From Verrucomicrobiota bacterium (lineage in GTDB: Bacteria > Verrucomicrobiota > Verrucomicrobiia > Verrucomicrobiales > Verrucomicrobiaceae), in the NCBI GenBank assembly GCA_026397715.1, contig JAPLUN010000409.1:1-64000 (forward strand): DNA of 64,000 bases, written 5' to 3'. Within the stretch, counting starts at the first letter, position 1. Each line of letters begins with the position of its first letter. Below, one piece after another: positions 1-8,369 of the stretch. Made by a program: the position numbers and the translations under genes. The notes under the pieces are model-generated. The model saw nothing but the letters and a program-made list of their open reading frames with translations. It was not told the origin of the DNA and made no database searches.

Positions 1-3000
1 CGTTTCGAAACCGGCCTGCCCCCCATGCGTTTCGAGAAACGCATCCCTGCCGCGAACGGTGAGGACACGCTCTTTGTCTTCAGCCATCTGGAGACCGGGT
101 CCTACCTGCTGCTCAGCTACAATCTCATCACGCAAAACGTCGCCACGCCGCAGCCCTGCCATGGCTACAGCCTCTTCCCCAGCGGAGAACTCGTGCTCTT
201 TTCGGCTGATGAAGAGCCGCGCAAGCACCACGTCATCCAGGTTTGGCGCACACCATTTGTTTCCGCCGATGTCAGCGAGGCCAAAGCTTCGCAGACCTTC
301 CTCAGCAAGATCGGCAACGCCGAAATCGTCCGCGCCATGGCCGAGTGCCAGGGCGTGCTCACACTGCTTGGCAAAGACGACTCCTTCTCCGGTCTCTACG
401 TCGAACTCTCCCGCTCATGCGGCGACATTGCCGACAGCTACTTCTGGGTCGGCCGCGAAGAAGCCCACGATCTCAAGAGCATCCTCGTCGAAGTCAAGAC
501 CACCGCCGAAGCCGCGCTGGGCGAGTTTGAAAAAGTCAGCCGCATGCGCAAGACCGCAGCGGAGCAAACTGCGACGCTACAGGAGAAATCGCAGAAGGCG
601 CTCAGCGCCGCCTCCAATACCGATCCCACCGACATCCTCGGCTTCGTCCAGCTCCTCACCTCCCTGCGTGAGCTGCGCGGCCAGATCATCGCCTTGCGCG
701 ATGTTCGCTACACCGACGCCGCCGAGATCGACCGCATGGATAAAGCGGTCGCGGAAGGCGCAGACAAGCTCTCGGCCAAATGCGTCACCTTCCTGCTCAA
801 GCCGGAATCGCTGGACCCCTACCGCAAACAGATCTCCGAACAGCAGGCCCGTGTACCTGCGCTGGCCAAAGTCACCGAAGCCCAGGCCGTCGAAGAAGCA
901 CTCGCCAAATCCAGCAGCGAGCTGGAAATGCTCACCGCAATCGTCAGTGGCCTCAAGATCGAAGACGCCACCGAAACCACGCGCATCATCGAAGGCATCT
1001 CCACGCTCTTCGCGCAGCTCAATCAGGTGCGCAGTGTACTGCGCAATCGCCGCAATGACCTCGCCAAGACCGAAGGTGCCGCGCAGTTTCAGGCGCAGCT
1101 CAGCCTGCTCAGCCAGAGTGTGCTGAACTACCTCGAAGTCGCCACCACCCCGGAGAAGTGCGATGAATCCCTCACCCGCGTGCTCGTGCAGATCGAAGAA
1201 ATGGAGACACGCTTCTCCGACTTCGACGACTACGCCGCCGAGCTGATCAAGAAGCGTGAAGAGGTGCAGACCGCCTTCGAATCACGCCGCCAGAGCCTCA
1301 GCGATGCCTTGAACCGCCGCTGCGGCAGCCTCGGCCAGTCCGCCGAACGCATTCTCACCAGCATCCGCAATCGCCTCGCGAACTTCGCCAAGCCCGAGGA
1401 AGTCCACGCCTGGCTCGCCGCAGATGCCATGGTCGCCAAGCTGCGCGACCTCATCGAAGAACTGCGCAAGCTCGGCGACAGCGTCCGCGCCGATGAACTC
1501 CAAACCCGCCTCAAGACCGTCCAGCAGGACTCCCTGAAGCAGATCCGCGACAAGTCGGAGATCTTCGTCGCGGGCGGCGATCTCATTCAGCTCGGCCAAC
1601 ATCAGTTCAGCGTGAACAAACAGCCGCTGGAGCTCACGATTTTACCTCGTGAAAACGGCCTGGCCTTCCATCTCACCGGCACGCGTTTTTATGAGAGCGT
1701 CGAAAACCCAGAACTCGCGACACAGCGCAGCGTGTGGAATCAGGCCGTCGTCTCCGAAAATGCAGACGTCTATCGCGCCGAATACCTCGCCTGGCAGATG
1801 CTCAAGGCCGACGCAGGCGATGACGTGGCCACCTTCATGGCTCAGCGCTATCATGAAGGCTACACCAAAGGTGTGCACGATCACGACGCCGCGCTGATGC
1901 TGAAACCCCTGCGCGAAATGCAGCAGGCCCTCGGCCTCCTCCGCCATTCCCCCGCCGCACGCGGCTACGCCCGCCTGTTCTGGCATACGTGGCCCGAAGA
2001 CGACTCCAAAAAAGCTCTCCTTGCCCGCATGCAGTCCAAAGGTCGCATGCGCGATCTCCTCGGCATCTCGAATGCATCCGTCGATGACGAACTCGCGAAG
2101 CATGTAAAAAGCTCAATGGGCAACACGCTGCCGCGAGCTTCGTCACATCAAATCACCGCCTGCCTCCTCGACGAACTCCAATCCAAGCACCCCTTCACCC
2201 GCTCCGCCGCAGCAACAGAACTCCTGCGTTCCTTCCACCGCGAACTCACCGTCAAACACGCGGCCAAGGAGTTCGAAGAAACCCTGACCTCACTCGCCGC
2301 TCAGCCGCTGCTGGCTTTTGAAATCGCTTTGGAGTGGCTCACCGCCCTTAATCCCACCGCAGCTCCCGGCACCCTGATCGAAACCGCAGCCATGGTCGTA
2401 ACCCACGACCAACCTCCAGCCGCCATCCCCACCGAGCCGTCCGCCCACGCCACCGTCACCGGCTTGATCGGCACGCATGCCCGCATCGCCGACGCAAAAC
2501 TCGAACTCAACTACCACGAATTCACCACACGGCTGCAACGCTACGAGGCCGAAGTCGTCCCGGCTTTTGAGGCCTTCCAGTTGCTCAAGCATCGTCTGGC
2601 CGACACCCGTCGCCGCGAACTACGGCTCGACCAGTTCAAAGCCGGCGTGCTCAGCTCCTTCGTGCGCAACCGCCTCATCGATCAGGTCTATCTGCCTCTA
2701 ATCGGCGCGAATCTCGCCAAGCAACTCGGTGCCGCAGGCAAGGACACCCGCACGGATCGCATGGGCATGCTCCTGCTCATTTCACCGCCCGGTTACGGCA
2801 AAACGACGCTCATGGAATACGTCGCCAGCCGCCTCGGCATCACGCTGGTAAAAATCAACGGTCCCGCTCTCGGCCACAAGGTCACCTCATTGGATCCCGC
2901 CGAGGCCGCCAATGCCAGTGCGCGTGAAGAAGTGGAGAAGCTCAACCTCGCCTTCGAGATGGGCGACAATGTCATGATCTACGTCGATGACATTCAGCAC

Positions 3001-4002
3001 ACGAACCCCGAATTCCTGCAAAAGTTCATCTCCCTCTGCGACGGTACGCGCAAAATCGAAGGCGTGTTCAAAGGCGAAGCCAAGACCTACGACTTGCGCG
3101 GCCGCAAAGTCGCCGTCGTCATGGCGGGCAATCCCTACACCGAAGTCGGCGGCAAATTCCAGGTGCCCGACATGCTCGCCAACCGCGCCGACACCTACAA
3201 CCTCGGCGACATCCTCGGCGGTCATCAGGAAGTCTTCAAAGACAGCTACATCGAGAACAGTCTCACCAGCAACGCCACACTGGCCCGCATCGCCGCCCGC
3301 AGCCATGCCGATGCACTCGCCGTCTTGAAGGTCGCGCAGACCGGCACCCGCGAAGGCGTCGAATTTGAAGGCAGCTACAGCGCCGAAGAGATCAACGAAG
3401 CCGTCGCCGTCATGGAAAAGCTCCTCCACGTGCGCGAGATCATCCTGCGCGTGAATCAGGAATACGTGCGCAGCGCCGCCATGGAGGACGCCTACCGCAC
3501 CGAGCCGCCCTTCAAGCTCCAGGGCAGCTACCGCAACATGAACAAGATCGCGGAGAAAATCCTTCCGCTTATGACCGATGCCGAAGTCGCCAGCCTCATC
3601 GCCGATCACTATCGCGGCGAAGCCCAGACCCTCAGCCAGGCGGCAGAATCAAACCTCCTCAAATGGCGCGAGATCAACGCCCTCTCCACCGAAGCCGATG
3701 TCATCCGCTGGACCGAGATTAAAAGCACCTTCAAACGCAATCTCCTCACCGGCGGCGCAGGCGAAAACGATCCCATCAACCGCATCACCGGCCACATGAA
3801 CGCCTTCACCGTCGGTCTGGAAAAGATCGAGCAGGCCGTGAGCAAACCGACTCTTTCCGATGTCACCATCGAGCGCCTCCAGCGCATCATTGAAGGCCTC
3901 CGCGCCGTCCCCGTAAACGTCGAAATCCGCGTTCAGCCCGTCGAAAAAGAAGCCGCAGGCGAGTCACCCGTGGATGTCTCCAGCACCGTCGAACAGGAAT
4001 GA
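1..4002 (+). CDS. DNA repair-type AAA+ ATPase (DUF3686-like), 5' partial
   Basis: Large cytoplasmic ATPase of the family usually annotated as DNA repair ATPase. The frame is open to the left edge; the first Met in view is at 25, but in-frame codons precede it, so the start probably lies outside the window. Numbering from that Met, residues 1-75 are the beta-rich family region, about 150-520 are Glu/Lys/Gln-rich and likely coiled coil, and an AAA+ core follows. Walker A (PPGYGKTT) lies near residues 921-928 and Walker B (VMIYVDD) near 983-989; AGNPYTEVGGKF follows as a sensor-like segment. The C-terminus is helical. The DNA-repair role comes from the family name only; substrate and partners are unknown. 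The gene converges with the cyclase-like gene at 4128. Confidence 0.8.
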   Translation, partial: RFETGLPPMRFEKRIPAANGEDTLFVFSHLETGSYLLLSYNLITQNVATPQPCHGYSLFPSGELVLFSADEEPRKHHVIQVWRTPFVSADVSEAKASQTFLSKIGNAEIVRAMAECQGVLTLLGKDDSFSGLYVELSRSCGDIADSYFWVGREEAHDLKSILVEVKTTAEAALGEFEKVSRMRKTAAEQTATLQEKSQKALSAASNTDPTDILGFVQLLTSLRELRGQIIALRDVRYTDAAEIDRMDKAVAEGADKLSAKCVTFLLKPESLDPYRKQISEQQARVPALAKVTEAQAVEEALAKSSSELEMLTAIVSGLKIEDATETTRIIEGISTLFAQLNQVRSVLRNRRNDLAKTEGAAQFQAQLSLLSQSVLNYLEVATTPEKCDESLTRVLVQIEEMETRFSDFDDYAAELIKKREEVQTAFESRRQSLSDALNRRCGSLGQSAERILTSIRNRLANFAKPEEVHAWLAADAMVAKLRDLIEELRKLGDSVRADELQTRLKTVQQDSLKQIRDKSEIFVAGGDLIQLGQHQFSVNKQPLELTILPRENGLAFHLTGTRFYESVENPELATQRSVWNQAVVSENADVYRAEYLAWQMLKADAGDDVATFMAQRYHEGYTKGVHDHDAALMLKPLREMQQALGLLRHSPAARGYARLFWHTWPEDDSKKALLARMQSKGRMRDLLGISNASVDDELAKHVKSSMGNTLPRASSHQITACLLDELQSKHPFTRSAAATELLRSFHRELTVKHAAKEFEETLTSLAAQPLLAFEIALEWLTALNPTAAPGTLIETAAMVVTHDQPPAAIPTEPSAHATVTGLIGTHARIADAKLELNYHEFTTRLQRYEAEVVPAFEAFQLLKHRLADTRRRELRLDQFKAGVLSSFVRNRLIDQVYLPLIGANLAKQLGAAGKDTRTDRMGMLLLISPPGYGKTTLMEYVASRLGITLVKINGPALGHKVTSLDPAEAANASAREEVEKLNLAFEMGDNVMIYVDDIQHTNPEFLQKFISLCDGTRKIEGVFKGEAKTYDLRGRKVAVVMAGNPYTEVGGKFQVPDMLANRADTYNLGDILGGHQEVFKDSYIENSLTSNATLARIAARSHADALAVLKVAQTGTREGVEFEGSYSAEEINEAVAVMEKLLHVREIILRVNQEYVRSAAMEDAYRTEPPFKLQGSYRNMNKIAEKILPLMTDAEVASLIADHYRGEAQTLSQAAESNLLKWREINALSTEADVIRWTEIKSTFKRNLLTGGAGENDPINRITGHMNAFTVGLEKIEQAVSKPTLSDVTIERLQRIIEGLRAVPVNVEIRVQPVEKEAAGESPVDVSSTVEQE

Positions 4003-4039
4003 CATATCGCATCGCGCGCGATACCTGACTACCTTTCCC

Positions 4040-4056
4040 GAAGGCCAAAGGCCTTC
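4040..4056. terminator. Hairpin between convergent genes
   Basis: GAAGGCC-AAA-GGCCTTC forms a perfect 7-bp stem with a 3-nt loop. It lies between the convergent ends at 4002 and 4128 and could stop transcription from both sides. No T-tract follows on either strand, so it could equally be a dispersed REP-like palindrome. The rest of 4003-4127 shows nothing recognisable. Confidence 0.35.
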
Positions 4057-4127
4057 CGCATCACAGCGAAGGGATGCCGAGCTTTAGCGAGTACTTCCCT
4101 GGTGCCGCAACAACCACCGCTTTGATC

Positions 4128-5888
4128 TCAAGGGTGAACCGCAACACGGTTCCGTAACGGCTCGCTGGTCAGCAGCTCACGCCTCGCAGCCCTCAACGCC
4201 CCCAGTGTCCAAACCACAGGATAAAGCTGCTCATGATACCACAGCCGCGCAAAGTAGAGACCAATAGGAGCCGTCGGAAAACGAGTGCCGTTCTCCGTAG
4301 CTGCAATGAGCCACTGGATGCTGGAATTTATTTTTTTCCCTTCATCACAGAGTGCATGCAAAGCAACCGCCGTCTCCTCAATGCTGGCAGGCGCATTCGC
4401 ATCTCCACCAAAAGAGCCATCAGGCTTTTGCACCCCGCGCAGGTACTGCCTCCCGCTCTGAATCAATGCATCAAACTTGCTGGCTAGCTGCTCGCTGCCA
4501 CTCAGATGATTGACCACCTGCGCCGTGCCATAGACCGGATTGTTTTCATCCGGCGTGTGCTCATTGCCAAACCACAGCGGAATCCACGAACCATCTGGCA
4601 ACTGCACTCGCTTCAAGTAAGCCAGCGCCTGTCGCGTTCCTTCGTCGATGCGTTTCTTCAAAGCTTGCGGAGCTTCATCATGCCAAACCCACCAAGCACA
4701 CAACGCATGCGCTGTGATCTCCGGCGTGCTGCGGTCAAACGGCAGCGTGCCCCATCCCCGGCAAAACGTGGGAATGCCCCCGTCTCGATTTTGCAAATCA
4801 AGGAGCCAGGTGATCCCCTGCTGAATCGCATCATCGCAGGAATGTCCGATCTTCTTCAGCGCAATGAGCGCACTCGAAGTGTCATCCGCGTCCGGCACAC
4901 CTCCAGGCAGATTTGTCCACGCCCAGCCACCCGGCGGCGCATTGGTAAAAGGGTGAACTTCACGGTACTGCTGCGCCAGCAGCCATGAAATCGGCGGAGC
5001 GCTTATGTCCGAGCTTCGCAGCGACAACGTCGTCCCCCACGTCGCCAGATTCGTATCAATCGGCCAGCTCCCATCCTCACGTTTGGATCCCACAAGAAAC
5101 TCCACCGCCAGCGGAAGGCACGGATGATCCAGCTGCCCGCCACCCGCTAGAGCCATGGTAACAAAACTCGTCAGCGGCGTGGCTTCCAGATACCCCCCGC
5201 TACTGGGCTGCAACGCCTTGAGCATCGGTCGGATGCGCGGCCACGTCAGCGCACGCAACCACCGCAGCGGATTCCACCACGCCGGCGGCGCATTTTTAAA
5301 ACGTGTGTAGCCAATGGCAATCAGCGCCGGCAGCGCATAGCTCACCACTGGCAGCCCCACCGCCCCAAACCAACTCCGTGGCAGCGCAGCAAGCTCAAAC
5401 GGCAGCGCAATGACATGCTTCCACGGCTTCTCCCCCAAGGTGCCGCAAAGCGCGCACAGCATCAAAATGGGAACGGAGAAAGTCTTGTCCTTGCCGTAAC
5501 GGGCTACCACCGACCGGCCGATGGCCGCAGGTTCAAGAGAACCCACCTGCGCGATGATGCACCCATTGGCAGCTTCAACGGTCTGCGAAGTCCGCTTCCC
5601 CACGAGATGCAGCGCACTCCAGCACAGCAGCGTGGTCGAAAGGTTGCTCTTACTCAGCGTCGTGTCACCCCAGCCGCCATCAGCGTTCTGATGATCACAC
5701 AACCACTGCGCCCCGGCAGCAATGTGCACCGCATGCTTGTCACGATCCACCAGCGCCAGCGCGACGATGGCCGTCGCGGTCGAAAGCGCGCTGCTGGAAA
5801 GCCGCCCTTCCCAGTGGCCGCTCGCATTCCGCAGGGCATCCAGATGCGCCTGCGTGTTGGCGATGGCGCTGTCGAGGGCGTCCATCAT
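4128..5888 (-). CDS. Squalene-hopene cyclase-like terpene cyclase
   Basis: A prenyltransferase/squalene-oxidase repeat protein of 586 residues with an alpha/alpha-barrel composition. Class II triterpene cyclases use an acidic DxDD motif to protonate squalene; here it is PDADDTS, with D333, D335 and D336. It sits just after GGWAW, the same arrangement as in squalene-hopene cyclases. QW-type repeats are visible: QNADGGWGDT near the N-terminus, then QNRDGGIP, QLPDGSWIPLWFG and QKPDGSFGG. The protein is somewhat shorter than typical hopene cyclases (about 630-720 residues) and no other hopanoid gene is in the window, so the substrate is uncertain. It starts 11 bp after the stop of the 166-residue gene and is probably co-transcribed with it. 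Confidence 0.75.
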   Translation of the reverse strand: MMDALDSAIANTQAHLDALRNASGHWEGRLSSSALSTATAIVALALVDRDKHAVHIAAGAQWLCDHQNADGGWGDTTLSKSNLSTTLLCWSALHLVGKRTSQTVEAANGCIIAQVGSLEPAAIGRSVVARYGKDKTFSVPILMLCALCGTLGEKPWKHVIALPFELAALPRSWFGAVGLPVVSYALPALIAIGYTRFKNAPPAWWNPLRWLRALTWPRIRPMLKALQPSSGGYLEATPLTSFVTMALAGGGQLDHPCLPLAVEFLVGSKREDGSWPIDTNLATWGTTLSLRSSDISAPPISWLLAQQYREVHPFTNAPPGGWAWTNLPGGVPDADDTSSALIALKKIGHSCDDAIQQGITWLLDLQNRDGGIPTFCRGWGTLPFDRSTPEITAHALCAWWVWHDEAPQALKKRIDEGTRQALAYLKRVQLPDGSWIPLWFGNEHTPDENNPVYGTAQVVNHLSGSEQLASKFDALIQSGRQYLRGVQKPDGSFGGDANAPASIEETAVALHALCDEGKKINSSIQWLIAATENGTRFPTAPIGLYFARLWYHEQLYPVVWTLGALRAARRELLTSEPLRNRVAVHP

Positions 5889-5899
5889 GGCAGAAAATC

Positions 5900-6400
5900 T
5901 CAGGCTTCGAGCTTCAGCTCAGGGCGGGCATCAATGGCCTTGGTGAGCGAAATCCAGCCGCCTTCGCGCTGCTGCTGGAACATGTACAAATACAAGGCGA
6001 CCTGCTTCGCAGGATACGCCGCGAGCAAGGCGGTCACCGCAGCTTCGGCCTTGTCGTCCTCAATCACTTCAGGAAGTTCGGTCACTTCACCTTTGCCATC
6101 ATGCGCGATCTGCGCGGCATCGAGGAAAGTAATAAGCATCTGCGGCTGACCTTTGAGCAGCCAGATCTGGAAGATCTGCGCCGTCACTTCTTCGTTCGAC
6201 TTCGTATTGAGCTGCTCCAGCAGCCACTCGGCCTGCTTGGCACGGGACTTCTCCAGAATGAAAGCAGGGCGAAGACGCTTGGCCGGAGCGAGCGAATCAA
6301 TGACAGCCTTGTATGCAGCGCGCTGATCGGTCTGCATGTAGGTCATGATCTGCATGCGCAGCTCGGCACCGATGGCTTGAAGAAGTTGGTTGGGTCGCAT
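5900..6400 (-). CDS. Hypothetical protein, 166 aa, upstream of cyclase-like gene
   Basis: Family not recognised. The protein is soluble, mostly helical and acidic, with no signal peptide or membrane segment. An Asp/Glu-rich stretch (EVTELPEVIEDDKAE) lies near residues 108-122. The start at 6400 gives MRPNQLLQAIGAEL; no strong Shine-Dalgarno is visible. The 11-bp gap to the cyclase-like gene suggests one operon, so it may be an accessory factor, but nothing in the sequence shows a function. Confidence 0.7.
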   Translation of the reverse strand: MRPNQLLQAIGAELRMQIMTYMQTDQRAAYKAVIDSLAPAKRLRPAFILEKSRAKQAEWLLEQLNTKSNEEVTAQIFQIWLLKGQPQMLITFLDAAQIAHDGKGEVTELPEVIEDDKAEAAVTALLAAYPAKQVALYLYMFQQQREGGWISLTKAIDARPELKLEA

Positions 6401-6533
6401 CTGGAGTTTTTGGTGGGAACGGGGAACTCAGCTAGCACCACGGCACAGAAGTCGCAACCGTTTTGCCTCACAGCAGGCGAATCGTCAGCGGGAAGCCGGA
6501 AACGCCGCCTTAAGAGCCGACACGCAGCCAGAC

Positions 6534-6564
6534 AAAAACGCGGAGCCGGTTTCCCGGCTCCGCG
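6534..6564 (-). terminator. Rho-independent terminator of the Gfo/Idh/MocA gene
   Basis: A perfect 11-bp GC-rich inverted repeat, CGCGGAGCCGG / CCGGCTCCGCG (6539-6549 and 6554-6564), has a TTTC loop. On the minus strand it is followed by five T residues (A-run at 6534-6538). It lies about 30 bp past the stop codon at 6596, the classic position and form for an intrinsic terminator. Confidence 0.85.
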
Positions 6565-6595
6565 CAAAGCATCAAATTCGAAGTTCGCTCTCCGT

Positions 6596-8152
6596 TTAGT
6601 TGATTTCCGGCAGCTTGAATTCGTCGACGTAGTTCTCCATCGCGAGTTTGTTGGCTTCATCGGCGAACTCGCCGGTGAACTTCTCGGAGACGGGATCAAA
6701 CTCCAGCCAGGGGCCGGCACTGATCTTGTCCACGTTGAGGTCGATCTTGTTGTCCTCGAGATTCTTCACGAAGTGCTCCAGCGTCTCCAGGCCGGCCTTG
6801 TCATTCTTGAGGCGTTCCTGCACCTCCGCGACGTTCGCAGCCTTGCCCAGGCGGTAGGAGATGTTCGCCAGATGGGCCAGCGAAGCGGCATGGAAACCGT
6901 GGGAGACGTGCAAGTTTGAATTGATGAGCTTGCCGGCACGCACCGAGTTGATGAAATTGAGCATGTGGTCAGCACCGTCATTGAAGTTCTCGAACTTCTT
7001 GATGGCCTGGCCTTCACTGTCATAAGCCTTGGCCTCGATGACGTAGCCACCTTCGCAATGGATGACGTTGCCGACGCGCGCAGCGGCAGTCTTGCCATTC
7101 ACGCGGAAAACTGGCTCCAGCTTCCAGTCCATGTCCTTCAGAGGAAGACCACGGTTGTCAAACAGCAGCGGCGCAGGCTCGTAGGCCCAGAAAGCCATCT
7201 GATTGTTGGCGGTCTCGCCATCATCCTTGTAGCCCCAGCGTCCGCCGAAGCTCATCACGCGCTTGGGCAGCAGTTCAGGATCTCCCAGCGCCCAGCGGCC
7301 CACGTCTGTCTGATGCGGCCCTTGGTTGCCGATGTCGCCGTTGCCGAAAGCCCACTGCCAGTGCCAGTCATAGTGGAACTGCGTGCGGTGCACCGGCTGC
7401 ATGCCACGTGGTCCAGCCCACAGCTTGTAGTCCACATCCACCTCCTGCGGCGCTCCGGCCGGGTCGGTCTTGACGTTGCGAAGATCGTGGAAGGTCCCCT
7501 TGATCATCCCATCCTTAGGCTGGATCGCCTCCGCCACTTTACCGGTAGAAATACGCGACTTGTAGTTCACTCCACGGGAGAGAGTCACCTTGCCGATGTG
7601 GCCTTCCTTGACCCAGGCCATGGCCTCCGCCCAGCCGGGGCTGGAACGGCGCTGCATGCCGTGCTGCACCACAAGTCCCTTCTTGGCGACCTTCTCTGCG
7701 GCATTCAAAAGCTGCCGGCCTTCCCAAATGTTGTGGCACACGGGTTTCTCCACGTACACATGCTTGCCATGCTGCATGGCCGTCATGGCGATGAGTGTGT
7801 GCGTGTGGTTTGGCGTGGCGATGGTCACGGCGTCCACCTCAGGGTCCAGCATGAGCTTCCGGTAGTCGGAGTAAGCCGTGACGGTGTTGTTTTTCTTGGC
7901 CTGGCTTGCCACGCCCTTCGCCAGCACATTGGCATCCACGTCGCAGAGAGCGACGATGCGCACGCCCGGGATTTCCTCCAGGCTCTTGATGTGGCCTGCG
8001 CCACGTCCGTTAAATCCGATGACCGCGACGCGAACATCACCATTGGCACCCAGCGGTGCAGAGAAGGCTCGGGATGCGACAAGACCGGCGGCGCCGGCCA
8101 CAGTGCCGCGAAGAAAGGTTCGGCGGGTGGTTTTGTTTTGTTTTGTTTGCAT
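6596..8152 (-). CDS. Tat-exported Gfo/Idh/MocA family oxidoreductase
   Basis: A 518-residue NAD(P)-dependent oxidoreductase of the Gfo/Idh/MocA family, typically acting on sugars or cyclitols. I chose the start at 8152 because it begins directly with a twin-arginine signal: TTRRTFLRG, then a hydrophobic Ala/Gly stretch ending in SRAFSAP. The longer frame to 8260 only adds unrelated residues. The Rossmann segment VRVAVIGFNGRGAG follows, then the diagnostic EKP motif (YVEKPVCHN). GNGDIGNQGPHQTDVGRW is characteristic of the secreted paralogues common in Verrucomicrobiota and Planctomycetota. The substrate is not predictable; a role in polysaccharide breakdown in the periplasm is inferred. It is a single-gene unit closed by the terminator at 6534-6564. 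Confidence 0.88.
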   Translation of the reverse strand: MQTKQNKTTRRTFLRGTVAGAAGLVASRAFSAPLGANGDVRVAVIGFNGRGAGHIKSLEEIPGVRIVALCDVDANVLAKGVASQAKKNNTVTAYSDYRKLMLDPEVDAVTIATPNHTHTLIAMTAMQHGKHVYVEKPVCHNIWEGRQLLNAAEKVAKKGLVVQHGMQRRSSPGWAEAMAWVKEGHIGKVTLSRGVNYKSRISTGKVAEAIQPKDGMIKGTFHDLRNVKTDPAGAPQEVDVDYKLWAGPRGMQPVHRTQFHYDWHWQWAFGNGDIGNQGPHQTDVGRWALGDPELLPKRVMSFGGRWGYKDDGETANNQMAFWAYEPAPLLFDNRGLPLKDMDWKLEPVFRVNGKTAAARVGNVIHCEGGYVIEAKAYDSEGQAIKKFENFNDGADHMLNFINSVRAGKLINSNLHVSHGFHAASLAHLANISYRLGKAANVAEVQERLKNDKAGLETLEHFVKNLEDNKIDLNVDKISAGPWLEFDPVSEKFTGEFADEANKLAMENYVDEFKLPEIN

Positions 8153-8369
8153 GGAATGAAGAGTTGGAATCAGGCACAGCCGCACCTGAAAAGCGCGGCA
8201 TGGAATGTTAAGCCTAGCCAAAACGTCAGCGAAAAGACAACCTTTCCTTTCATTCCCCACCGTTTATGCCCAATCCCCCGCCGTTTGTGATTCGTCGGGC
8301 CGACAAACCGGGAGATCAACCTCGCTTCGTATGGCTGTGCTGGATTTGATCCTTCCGAAACAAGCCAGA

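Noticed and set aside
6965-8290. Plus-strand frame of 441 codons opposite the oxidoreductase gene
   Set aside because: It is a shadow of the well-supported Gfo/Idh/MocA gene and has no domain or start signal of its own.
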